A stretch of DNA of 64,000 nucleotides from Polytrichum commune (taxonomy: Eukaryota; Streptophyta; Polytrichopsida; Polytrichales; Polytrichaceae), in NCBI GenBank assembly GCA_950295325.1, contig OX485803.1, positions 59,349,554 to 59,413,553 on the forward strand, written 5' to 3'. Under the pieces are notes generated by a model. It made no database searches, had not been told where the DNA came from, and was given only the letters and a program-made list of their open reading frames with translations. Positions 1 through 9,548 of this stretch are shown here, piece after piece; within the stretch, counting starts at the first letter, position 1; every line of letters starts with the position of its first letter. The translations under genes and the position numbers were made by a program.

Positions 1-1762
1 ATCAAAAAGTGCACGTGAAAAATGTACTGGCGGCTCCTCAAGATCGCGCAAGAGTTTTGCAAATGAACCCACCGTGTGGTTTGCATCGCCAGGGTAAAAA
101 TCCAAACCATAATGGGCATACTTAACGTCCACATGGCCATGGGCAATCATACCTAGAAAAAACAAACGATGCGTGAACAACAAAAATGAAATAACCACTA
201 AACTGATGTATGATGTTGGACATTTGCCAAACACACCCAAGAAAAATGGAGAGACTTTGAACACATCGTTGTGATTTCTTACAAACCTGTGACAGCTACG
301 GGCAACTTGAAGAGACCATCCGTGGCCTTTATTTTGCGTGCATAACAAGGGCATGCGGTCTTGGCGTGGTCCATTTTATCATGGATGACTGTGAGAACCT
401 CTGTCGGCCTCATTATAGATAGTGCACGGTTCTTGTAGTAATCTTGGCGGTGTGCCTCTTGATTGTTGACATGCTCAATATTTTTTTTTGGTGTCTAGTA
501 TGGGATTCAGTACCAATGGGGTGGGCGTCTTGAAGACCTTTGTATTTCTCACACGCCGTACACCTAGCGAACTTGTCACCAGGTCTCTTCAAAATGTATT
601 CAGCAAACTGTTGGTTTTTAATCACACTCAACTTGGACAAAGAAATGGGCCCACATCCCGCTCTGCGACCCACTTCGTTGATGTCCGTTAAGATGTTCTT
701 CCATTTTGTGCCTATGGGCAACACCATTTGAACAACTTTCTCCCCTGTTCACAATGTCCTCGTCTTGTGGGGCATTGCATCGGCCAATGGCACTATGATG
801 GTGGAGAGTGTCGCCGAGGCTTGTAGTGTAGCCTCCCTAGGTTTCTTTGTGCCCGAGTTGCCATGAAATCGAGAGCGGCGACCCAACGATGAATACTTCC
901 TAAACCTATAAAAATCAACCTTGGAGACAGCATGGATGATATACCATACCGTACAACACACTTCGACATTTTCAAAGGTCACCACCTTATGACCATGGAT
1001 ATCAAGGTGCAAATTTCTGTGCACCTCGAATTTCTTTGCGGATCTCATACGAAAATCCGCAAGCCACATCTCTTCACGAAGTGACCTAATTTTTTCGCGT
1101 GGGAAGAATTGGCAACATTTCCTCGCGCAACAGTCCTTGGCGGACACGAGACGGATAGAATCGTCTCCCAATATGCGATCCCGTCGTCACTCCTTATCAC
1201 CGCGAGGCACGCGGTTAGAAGCATATCTGCGGAGGCCTTTGCGAGGAGGTAATTTGGCCAACAAAGCTGATTTCGCTTGTTTGTGCCGCCGCCCATGATC
1301 CCACAAGTTTACTTCTTCATGGAGAACACGACGAAGGGGCCATCGACGTAAGGAAAATCTCCACATCACCGGAACCTCGAGTGGAAGCAAAGAATTCAAG
1401 ATGCACACACCAACATCATCGGCACCGAGGGGGTTGGCATCCATACATTCACGGGGATCGGAGTTTCTACATATGCCATTTACCACCGGGACACCAAGAT
1501 CGTTAAGTAGAACGACATCAAGGCCCACCCATTCCTCTCTTCCAAAACCCGCACACAATGGAATGTCATCGTTGTCATCACCGGAATGTAGACATTGTTC
1601 GTGCCCTTCAAAAGAATCATCGGAGGATGCATCCACAAGCACCCCCAGCACATTTGTAATGTCAGTACCGTCCACCGACGTCAACGTTAGTTCGCGTTCA
1701 CTATCGGAAGACGATGCACTAGTTGACAACTCCAATGAAATATATCCCACATGCATCGCCAT
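1..1762 (-). pseudogene. DUF7869-type transposase-like gene, 5' part, broken
   Basis: Read leftward from ATG at 1762. The N-terminus is acidic and Ser-rich. Then come a Cys-paired block (DCCARKCCQFF, near 1105-1140), a second Cys pair (FARCTACEKYKGLQ, near 560), and a block reading VIHDKMDHAKTACP (near 350-400). After a 134-nt intron (153-286) the protein continues with MIAHGHVDVKYAHYGLDFYP and runs off the window. This order resembles the widespread eukaryotic DUF7869 transposon-associated proteins, from my knowledge of the family and not from a search. The rest of the catalytic part would lie left of base 1. Breaks are an in-frame TGA at 1187-1189, another at 749-751, and a one-base shift at the A9 run (T on the plus strand, 481-489). 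Palindromes lie just upstream. It is divergent from the gene at 5644 and is likely the element's transposase. Confidence 0.6.
153..286 (-). other. Intron of the DUF7869-type gene
   Basis: On the minus strand the sequence reads ACAG|GTTTGT at 287/286 and TTTTTCTAG|GT at 153/152. Joining the exons in phase 1 gives a Gly codon and keeps frame, from VAVTG into MIAHGH. The intron is short and has a pyrimidine-rich acceptor. It contains no palindrome, unlike introns of the rightward gene. Confidence 0.65.
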
Positions 1763-1904
1763 TGTTCCTAAACAAACAACCATGGCATGAACAAACAATA
1801 CCCATTCCAATGTTTAAAATAACGCACAAATTATTTGTCAGAATATATGGCCCAGAAATCACAAACAACTCTTGGGGCATCCATGGGAAGGCCTCACACA
1901 TAAA

Positions 1905-2252
1905 GACGAACGCACGTTCGAAAACAATATGAAGACACGGAAAAACTGCATGGGATTCCCACGGCAATTGACACCGGCATCTAGTTATATATCATTCGTG
2001 AAGGGTGTCGATATGAGTTGTTGTCCACCCATGGCAAAATGTTTGAGGCGGTTATGTATACGAACGACCGTTCGTAAGTTTTTGGAAAAACAGTATATGC
2101 AAAAAACACTTTGACAAGTCGACATTGTGATAACTCAAGCAATACGTTTTCTGAAGACATGCCACCCTCTGTCGGGGAACTGATAGGGTGTACCACATCA
2201 CGTCATACCCTAGTAAATAATGGGACGGCATATTTACGAACGACCGTTCGTA
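1905..2252. repeat. Three 20-bp palindromes upstream of the DUF7869-type gene
   Basis: Sites are at 1907-1920 (core CGAACG-CA-CGTTCG, outer bases degenerate), 2059-2076 (TACGAACG-AC-CGTTCGTA) and 2235-2252 (the same site again). They lie 145-490 bp upstream of the ATG at 1762 on the minus strand, so they could act as operators or binding sites in its promoter. They belong to the family that clusters upstream of, and within, the rightward gene. Confidence 0.9.
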
Positions 2253-2348
2253 TCTCTCTGTCATACTTTGGTTATATACAGGAAGGTGTCTGTAAGTGTA
2301 GTGTTGGATGCGATGGAGACCTAATATATGCTATGAATGTATGTAATT

Positions 2349-2412
2349 GTGTGTGTGTGTGTATATATAAATATATAAATATATATATATATATTTACAC
2401 ACACACACACAT
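2349..2412. repeat. Compound (GT)n(AT)n(AC)n microsatellite
   Basis: A GT run grades into an AT-rich run and then an AC run. The whole tract is near-palindromic and could form a hairpin. ORFs read through it are artefacts. Confidence 0.9.
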
Positions 2413-3115
2413 ACACAATAAGCTAAACTCGAGTAAAAACATGTTGTGGAGGCCCCTAAAATTATAGGGATGATCATATGATTCAAATCGAAACATGCCC
2501 GTAATATGCTCACCAAGCGCGTGAAAACCATTAAAAAGTTTGGTTAATCCACAATGAACTAATCATATCTAGATGTAAGTTAGGGCTTAATTCAAATGTA
2601 GCCATACATGTCAAAATAATGCATTAAAATGGCATGTGTGGAAATGTTTAATTAATTTGGAATGGTGAATTTGATAGAGTAATCATAAGAAATGAAACCA
2701 TACTTACGACAAGTCACACTTACAATTATGTGTTTTACATCCTACGAGAAGTATGTGCATGCTCATAGCTGAAAGTGTTGATTTAAACTAAAGTCTTAAG
2801 ACATGCATGTTATAATCATGAGATTAAGTTTGGATTGTGTGATCAAATAGCACTCAATACTATTAAGGGGAGAGATGGAGCATTTCAACACTCACTTTTC
2901 ACCCGAACCAAAGCTTTATCCGAACTCTATTAATTTTGAATCTCAAAATGACAATTATTGGCATGATTCTCAATTATTATAGTTATTGGGAACCAAATAA
3001 AGCAATTTCCAATCCAACCAACATCGATAGACCACTTTGACATGCCCATAGACCACAACATGGACACATATATTAAGAAAGGTTAGTAAGAAGAAGAAAA
3101 AATGTAGGAATGCAA
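2413..3115. other. No gene recognised
   Basis: AT-rich sequence between the divergent promoters. No ORF, RNA or clear repeat is recognised. Confidence 0.5.
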
Positions 3116-3206
3116 GGTTTAGGGTTTAGGGTTTGTGATGGTTGTGTATGTGGTTATAGGGTTTAGGGTTTGTGATAGTTGTGTATGTGGTTTTAGGGTT
3201 TGTGGT
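3116..3206 (+). repeat. Short tandem repeat containing TTTAGGG motifs
   Basis: Two and a half units of about 45 bp. Each has GGTTTAGGGTTT followed by GTGAT(G/A)GTTGTGTATGTGGTT. The embedded TTTAGGG matches the plant telomere repeat. With only two to three motifs it is an interstitial minisatellite and not a telomere. Confidence 0.7.
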
Positions 3207-3315
3207 GTGGTCGTTAATACGTTACATTACACACACAAACAATATTGACTCCTAAAAACCTTGTATCACACTAACTAAACTTATGAAACTGACAGTTGAT
3301 GGTAGCCGTTATCCA

Positions 3316-3824
3316 CAATCTCAAATTGGTCCTTTATGAATGTAATATTTATTTGAGAAACCATGGTTCAAATTGAAAGAAATCTCGTTCCCGAAAACTG
3401 TATAATTGAAAACCTCATATACACATCCTTAGGGGTGGATTCTTCATTGAAAACCTATGATATCATACATTTGATGCTAGCGAAATAATGACCAATATGG
3501 CTCATTGGTTAAATGCAATTACATCATTGTTAAAAATTAAAGTTCAATGCACTATACGATTGTTAGTTCAATTTGACACCTAATTAAATTAATTGTGGTC
3601 CTATTGGAAATTAAATTAATTGACGTCCTCCACCTCTTGCAAGAAACCGAATAGCCCCTCTCAACAATGTCAAATTGGGTCCTTTATGTACTATGTAATA
3701 TATATTTGAAGAACCATGGTTCAACTTGAAAGTTATCTCATTCATGAAAACTCTATACTTCAGAACACCATATCCACATCCTTGGGAGTGGATTCTTCAT
3801 CGAAAACCCACTAAATGACATACA
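3316..3824 (+). repeat. Pair of diverged direct repeats (3316-3480 and 3669-3824)
   Basis: Both segments share in order: TCAAATTGG(G)TCCTTTATG, ACCATGGTTCAA(A/C)TTGAAAG, a GAAAACT(G/C)TATA block, CATCCTT(A/G)GG, GTGGATTCTTCAT(T/C)GAAAACC and a CATACATT end. The GTGGATTCTTCAT string matches the terminal repeat of the elements at 50054 and 51066 (GTGGACTCTTCAT), so these are probably fragments of a related TIR family. Confidence 0.65.
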
Positions 3825-4886
3825 TTGTGCAATACTCATTAACTTAAAGTTGTTTTTTAAAATATGTTTACAAGGAATACAAATGTAAAGGTACTAAGGG
3901 GGCACGGCACACAAAATTCATGTCTTCATATTAAGCTCTTGAAGTTATTGTGATTAATGCTTCCATCCCATATTATACATATACATATGCTTTGTATTGC
4001 CTTCATGATTACTTCTACATCCATCTCCCATCGTATTTCCCCCCATCCCCCGATGTCCCCATCCTATCTCCTCCCATTTCCCCCATCACCCATCTCCACC
4101 CATACCCGCACCCCTTCACATGCCACGTGGAACGACGCCATTGGAAGGGTGCCAATGGACCGTCACCATTGGAACGTCGCCACGTGGCAGCCATGGGGAA
4201 ACCCTAGCGGCGGGGGCGGCTACCACCCCACGCCCCTTCTCTCTCCTCCTCATTGTCATTTGGAACCGAGAGAGGAGGAGCGGAGAGCTTAGCGTATTCG
4301 GAGCGAAGCTCTTGCAGATTTTAGAGCCTTCTTCATTTTTGCATCAAGTTGTGTTTGAGAGTTGCATATTTTGCTTTAGAATTGACTGTTTGTGAGTAGA
4401 GAGCTTGAGGGTTGTAAGAATGTTAGTAGAGCTGAAGAGTTGCAATATTGGGGTTTGAAAGCTTGAAGCTTGAAGCTTGTAGCTGCACCAGAATAGGTGA
4501 TAGGGTTTGCACATAAAGAGTGAGGGCTTGAAACTGTGATAAAGGAGTGAGTGGTGCAAGGGCGCATCTCAACAACCAACATTGTACATTTGTGTGTAGT
4601 TTTGTGTTTTTTCAGCAAGCCAGGAACAGTTTGGGTTTAGAACACTTCAATGTGAGTGGATCAATCCTTCTAAACTCACAACCCACATCCTGAATTGGTT
4701 CATTGTTGATTTCCATTTGTTTTGTTTGTATTATGAGCTTTGGCAGGTTTTGCATGCATTCTGAGCTTTGATATTCATTCTGAAGTTCAATTGTGTTCTG
4801 ATTATTTTTTCTTTTTTCTTCAATTCAATCATTCTGGCCAAGCACTTGCAAGCATTCTTGCGAGCGGAAGGAGTATAGTCCATCGT
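3825..4886. other. Upstream region of the rightward gene, no ORF recognised
   Basis: The 4020-4290 part is C-rich, then G-rich, with repeated CCATTGGAA and CCACGTGG strings. 4290-4860 is GAGAG/TTGAG-rich. It could be promoter or untranslated leader of the gene at 5644, but no core promoter element can be assigned. Confidence 0.35.
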
Positions 4887-4916
4887 ATACGTATTCGTAC
4901 ATATACGAATACGTAT
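4887..4916. repeat. Perfect inverted repeat, 13-bp arms, 4-nt loop
   Basis: Left arm ATACGTATTCGTA (4887-4899), loop CATA, right arm TACGAATACGTAT (4904-4916). It lies 42 bp before the first palindrome of the 5' array. The outer TACGAA and TTCGTA strings are shared with that palindrome, but in a different arrangement. Confidence 0.9.
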
Positions 4917-4958
4917 ATATACGGACAATATGCAAGAAAATATCCAAATTAGCCACAT

Positions 4959-5611
4959 TTACGAACGATCGTTCGTAATTGCGAATACATAGTCTGAGCC
5001 AATTTTACGAACGCTCGTTCGTAAATACCCGCACCCTAAAGCACTAGCCAAGCAATTTACGAACGATAGTTTGTAAATACCCTAAACCCAATGCACAAAT
5101 CCAGAACATTACGAACGCGCGTTCGTAAAGTAAGCTGGGAAAACCAACAATTAAACAATTCAAAATTCAAACCCTCTGTAATATATTTAAACCAAATACA
5201 CAATTACTTAGAAATATTTAAATATGAATACCTACTTACGAACGCGCGTTCGTAAAAGACTGCAATCTTGTTTTGGCGGACCAAAACACATTTATTTACG
5301 AACGATTGTTTGTAAAATAAGATGAAAAGATTCTGAATCAAATAGATGAATGCCTTATTTTATGCAACAAACCCAAAATGCAGATAGTAATGTCGGGCCT
5401 GGTGGGTATCACTCACGAACGAACGTTCGTGTTTACTATTGTAAACATTTATTTTATTGTGAAGATGGTCTGAAATGTGAAAAAACAACCCAGAAAACCA
5501 CCTCCTTTACGAACGATCGTTCGTAAAGATAATCAAAATGTATTGCAACAAATACATTCATAATGTGTAGTATCTTGGATTTGCATGTCGTTTACGAACG
5601 CTCGTTCGTAA
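4959..5611. promoter_or_regulatory. Array of nine 20-bp palindromes upstream of the ParB-like gene
   Basis: Sites start at 4959 (centre AT), 5005 (CT), 5057 (right arm degenerate), 5109 (CG), 5236 (CG), 5296 (right arm degenerate), 5414 (AA, CACGAACG arms), 5507 (AT) and 5592 (CT). The consensus is TTACGAACGNNCGTTCGTAA. The last site ends 32 bp before the ATG at 5644. The distal four are spaced 46, 52 and 52 bp. The eroded second copy also has a series of sites upstream of its start codon. Binding-site or operator function is inferred from symmetry, number and position. Confidence 0.85.
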
Positions 5612-5643
5612 ACTCAACACTAAATGTTTATATTCTGTTGCAG

Positions 5644-6939
5644 ATGGCAAGATCAAGCAGAAGCGCGATTAAGATTTTCGCAGTGCAGGTCGATCGCCTC
5701 CCAGAGTCGGTGTCCGACGATAACGGCAACGACAACTTTGTTCCCAAGGACGACTTCATGGGGGAGTGGACGGCTCTGCCAGAGAAGTCCGTAGACGGCC
5801 TCTTCTGCATGCGATTCATCTACGAGCTGGAGACAAGACCGGACCAGCCCGAACAGTGGGTTCAAATGAAGACGTGGGAGATAGAGTCCATAGAGGCCCA
5901 GGGGGATTATGTAATTCTAGACATGAAGAACAAGAAGGATCATATCAACCTCTTGTTGCATTACCAAAAACATACATTCTCCTACCAATACGCCCAAATG
6001 AACGTAATCGAAGATGCCAAGCACTTCGACCTGGAGGGCCTCTTCTCCAAATATGCGTTGAGCCCATACTGGACAGCAAGGAAACTAACCGCCCTGGCAT
6101 TGAACATCTCCAAATACAATAGTGTGGTCACTGAGGCCAACAAGAAGAAGAAGAGCCCCAGGAAACCATCCACATCAAGGGCAGGAGGCTCTAGAAGTGC
6201 ACCCAGGCCTGTGCCTTCCGCAAGCAGGGCGACGGAGGGCCCTAGCAGACACTCCACGCCATCGAAGAGGACAAGGGACGAGATGGAGAAATCGGGAGTA
6301 ACAGAGACCGCGGAGGTGACCTCGCATGTCGTAATGCCTACCCCCTTGAAAAAGGGCGAGAACCCTGACGTTGTGAAGGCCACGAGGATCCTTCGAGACT
6401 TCAACAACTACTCGAAGGATTGCTAGCCCATGGGACGCCACTTCACATTCAATGTGGACTGCTTCAAGTGCGAGATGTCCCCCAACAAATGGGTGGTTCG
6501 GTCTCGCGAGAGCGGTGGTGTGAAATGGCAGATAAATAATCTAATGAACAACGTCAAGTGGGATAGGCAGACCGTCTGCGTCATGCCGAAGGGGCTGACA
6601 TCCCGTCCGACGGAGAAGGACTGGCCACGGATCCAGAATGGAGAGTTCTGGATCATAGACGGACAACACAGCTTGGAGGCGTCCCAGATAATCCTCAAGG
6701 ATGACAACTTCCAGCATGACTTAAAGGCAGACTTGCGCTACTGGAAGGCGTTCTTGGTGTAGTCGGACGATTGGGACAAGCTGCGGAAGATTTCCACCTT
6801 CCTCAACTCCGGCAACAAGATCAAGGCCTTCGAGGCGTCGTGGGCAGCCAACATAGTGGCTGCAAGGGACGTCTGGGTCGCCCACGGGTGCCCCCCTAAG
6901 GAAAGGGAGAACGCGAAGACGCCGTCTCCACAATGGAAG
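5644..6939 (+). pseudogene. Element gene B exon 1: ParB/DGQHR-like domain, two in-frame TAGs
   Basis: The start is ATG at 5644 (MARSSR). Copy 2 has the same start (MARPNR), and extending upstream would translate a palindrome. The 432-codon exon has a conserved N-terminal region, a basic Ser/Pro/Lys linker (about residues 165-225), and a region with WIIDGQHSLEAS (D339, G340, Q341, H342, S343). DGxH followed by Arg is the signature of ParB/sulfiredoxin-fold and DGQHR proteins. Here Ser replaces Arg, and copy 2 also has HS. TAG codons at 6424-6426 and 6760-6762 interrupt the frame; copy 2 has Trp at both places. The exon ends at AAG|GTGAGT. The protein may bind the palindromes, as ParB binds parS; that is inference. 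Confidence 0.6.
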
Positions 6940-7060
6940 GTGAGTTTACGAACGAACGTTCGTAAACATCTTTGACATTCAAAATTTCAAGTTCTTTGAC
7001 ATTCAAATTTACGAACGTGCGTTCGTATTTTGTACATTACTGATGCCTTTCTTGCTGCAA
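6940..7060 (+). other. Intron 1 of gene B with two palindromes
   Basis: The donor is AAG|GTGAGT and the acceptor region is TTGCTGCAAG/CATTC. Palindromes start at 6946 (centre AA), immediately after the donor, and at 7009 (centre TG), about 33 bp before the acceptor. Copy 2 has the same donor position, the same GCAAGCATTC junction and two eroded palindromes. Canonical GT-AG removal (exon from 7062) puts exon 2 one base out of frame; the conserved frame needs the exon to start at G7061. Confidence 0.55.
6946..7028. repeat. Palindrome pair in intron 1
   Basis: 6946-6965 (perfect 20-mer, centre AA) and 7009-7028 (centre TG, last base T instead of A). The two sites are mutually complementary as well as self-complementary, so in RNA they could pair across the intron. 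Confidence 0.9.
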
Positions 7061-8386
7061 GCATTCTGCGACGCGATGGTGGACAAGTTCTCCTCCATCG
7101 ACATGAAGTCTACAACAACCAAGTCTGTCATGGAGCTCAAGGGTGAGCTCCGCCTCATCTGTTGCAACAGGGACACTTGGGAGTTGTGGACACAATTTTT
7201 TGATGCGCACAGCTCGGGCGATCTGGTCAACCCCGACACCGAGGAGAAATACAGCGCGGAGAAGACCGGGGAGGCCCCTCCATTACTGAGGGAGTTCTTC
7301 AGGTCCCTTCAAGGGTTAACAGAGTCCGAGTTGCAGAGGTGCGCGGTGCATCTTCTTGGGAACACAGTGGGAAGAACCATCCCATACCCGAAGATATTTT
7401 TGAAGAGGCCAAGACACAAGCCCGGCACGTATTCCATCAAGGAATGGTGCGAACACCGCAAGCTAAAGACTGCTGCAATGAGGGAGTTGAGCGCCCTAAT
7501 ACCAGAGTACGCACTCATCCTAGCCGACGGGGAGATTAATTGGGCCAGCCGGAAGATGTTCAAGGTCGACTACAACATCTCCGGAGCCTCAATGCGTTGT
7601 CTTGTCAAGGAGCACGCCTCCATTTTGAAGCAGAAGGGGAACAAAAGGACAAAGAAAACCGAGACTGATCCCCAGGAGGTGGAGCAATACAAAAGGTTTT
7701 TGGCGCGGAAGAGGATGGCCACATTCGAAGGAGTGGCCAGATTTTGTTTGGTGACAACCGGAGTGGAGAGGGTCACATTTTCCAAGTGGGACGGGACCCT
7801 CAACAGGGCCGAGGTGAGGGAGGATCGACGGGGGTGCCCATTTGCCCTGATCGATTTCAGGGGGATCCCCGGTGTGTCGAGGCAGGGGGGAAAGGACATG
7901 CCCTTCTACAACCCCTTCATGGCCAAGTTCAAGGAGCACAAGTCGCCGGACATGAGGGAGCCTCATGTTTGGCTGTGGATAGTGGAGCAGGAGAAGCTCT
8001 CTGCTGTAGTCGACCTGTACGAGAGGTCGATCAAATTCAAGTACAACATCTTCCACAGCACTTACGTGCCCGCCAAGACAGAAGGGATCGTGGCCATCAA
8101 CGAGGCCAGGGGAAATAAACAGGTGGGGGCGGTCAGCCTCGTCTTCTTGACGTACAACGCGCTTCGGAATGGGCGAGCCCCTGTCAGGGCGAATACTACG
8201 TTCAAGAAGATCTACAGCATCCCCCATCCCCCTCCCAAGGATCTGCTACAGGAGACCTTGTACATTCTCCTCCCGGCGCTGGAACTCAGGTTGGAGTTCT
8301 ACGTCTCCGTGTTGCAAAGCGTCGCAATAAGCGGAGAGACCGTGTACAACGTTTGTGGAGGCAGTAAGTTCATGTACGCTGCGATG
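7061..8386 (+). pseudogene. Element gene B exon 2: conserved region with relic methyltransferase-like motif
   Basis: This exon is open for 442 codons. It shares blocks with copy 2 along its length: NTVGR and FLKRPKH-type strings early, EDRRGCPFALIDFRGIPG, DMREPHVWLWIVE, NIFHSTYVPAKTEGI and IPHPPPKDLLQE. It ends in GETVYNVCGGSKFMYAAM (G857 onward if exons are joined), and exon 3 continues with MLGLVVNNF. That junction resembles the C-terminal motif I of beta-class amino-methyltransferases (VLDPFxGSGTT...AAxxLG). ALIDFRGIPG sits where a DPPY motif would be expected but lacks its residues. ParB plus methylase fusions are known in phages, so a catalytically dead relic is possible; this is a weak pattern match. 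The ATG at 7043 is an alternative start. Confidence 0.55.
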
Positions 8387-8527
8387 GTAAGCTCTCCAAC
8401 TGAAATTTACGAGCGCTCGTTCGTAAAGTTCACCTCAACCTGTTTTTGTGTTTGATGAAATTGTTTCTCGTCGTTGATTTTTACGAACGTACGTTCGTAT
8501 ATTCTAACGTATTAGCTTGGATCTCAG
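8387..8527 (+). other. Intron 2 of gene B with two palindromes
   Basis: Donor ATG|GTAAGC and acceptor ATCTCAG|ATG. Removal is in phase 0 and keeps frame. Palindromes start at 8407 (TTACGAGCG-CT, one mismatch) near the donor and at 8481 (centre TA) near the acceptor. Copy 2 has the same donor (CCATG|GTAAGC), the acceptor ATTCAG|ATG and four eroded sites. Confidence 0.8.
8407..8500. repeat. Palindrome pair in intron 2
   Basis: 8407-8426 (A to G in the left arm) and 8481-8500 (last base T). They lie 20 bp after the donor and 28 bp before the exon, repeating the layout of intron 1. Confidence 0.9.
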
Positions 8528-9316
8528 ATGCTGGGCCTGGTCGTCAACAACTTCGTTGACGCCGTCGACGAAGAGGACTTCCAGATGCACAGGGCGAAGG
8601 CGTCCATGATGGACCTGGAGGACATGTCCCTCGCAAGGACGGACATCAACATGCCCGTCGACGAGTGCATGCCCGCCATGGAGACGGACGACGACGAGCC
8701 CGCGCCCTCCTACAACGTCGAGGCGATCCTCCGATCATTGGACGTCACGCCTCTGCGAATTTTGGGGCCGTCGGGAAACCCATCCGACGTGCAGGGGACT
8801 CCGGGTGGATACACGGGGTCGTCCGCGGGGACAACCCAAGATGTCCTCCCCGCGCGAACGTCTGGGGCGGAGGCATTCGGCACTCCCGGGGGATGCTCGA
8901 CATCGGTGTCACCTAGGCCAGTCGTGGTTCCTAAGATGGAGAACCTCGACCTTCTGGACCAACGCTCCCGCCCGTCGTTGGACCACTTCCGCAACACTAG
9001 GCGGAAGATGAAGAAGACCCCCTACGTGGAGCTGCCTCCGGGGGCAATAATCGAGGTCTCCGACGAGGACGAGGGAGATATGGAGATAATGGTCGAGCTA
9101 GGGGTCGACTTCGACAAGAACAAGTGGGTCAAGGAGGAGGCCCTCTCCGTCGCCGAGCTTAACGCCAAGCTCGAGCAGAAGATGAAGGAGGACATGGCGA
9201 AGGCTGTTGAGGAGAATGCGAAGAAGATGAGAGCAATTCAGGAGGAGCTAAGGCAATCCAACGAGAAAACGGACGCCATCCTCACCATGCTCAACAAGAT
9301 GCAGAGTTTCTTGGCG

Positions 9317-9329
9317 CCCCCCCCCCCCC
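9317..9329 (+). repeat. C13 homopolymer at a frame break
   Basis: Thirteen consecutive C residues. The reading frames before and after, both supported by composition and by copy 2, are out of register by one base. Replication slippage or a sequencing error would explain it. Confidence 0.85.
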
Positions 9330-9528
9330 GCCGGCTTACCCCTTCCCTGGAGGATACCCATCGCAATACCCCCAGCCAGGCCAGTACCCCCCGCAGGGCC
9401 ATTTCCCAGGAGGACCATCACACCAATCCGCGCCCCACCCTACGCCTGTTGGGACTCCTCCGCCCCCAGAAGTTCCCTCGACCACCTCCCACGATGCTGT
9501 CGCAGCGGTCATCCAGGAGGACGAAGAT

Positions 9529-9548
9529 TTACGAACGCGCGTTCGTGA
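9529..9548. repeat. Palindrome inside coding exon 3
   Basis: TTACGAACGCGCGTTCGTGA, one base off a perfect palindrome, read in frame as LRTRVRE. Copy 2 has an eroded palindrome at the matching place (25408-25427), flanked by matching residues (IQEDEDL against MQEGQDL). Confidence 0.9.

Noticed and set aside
1401..1790. Plus-strand ORF of 129 codons
   Set aside because: Shadow of the N-terminal part of the leftward DUF7869-type gene, whose minus-strand frame continues into conserved blocks.
3116..3206. Telomere or telomeric fusion
   Set aside because: Only a few TTTAGGG motifs embedded in a longer minisatellite unit.
4959..5611. CRISPR-like array
   Set aside because: Repeats are palindromes with irregular spacing and variable centres, in eukaryotic-type DNA, with no cas genes and no uniform spacers.
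5563..5643. Upstream in-frame ATG at 5563 as the start of gene B
   Set aside because: It would translate a palindrome (YERSFVN). The second copy conserves similarity only from the ATG at 5644.
7589..8227. Minus-strand ORF of 212 codons
   Set aside because: Shadow of exon 2. The plus-strand protein is the one conserved in the second copy.
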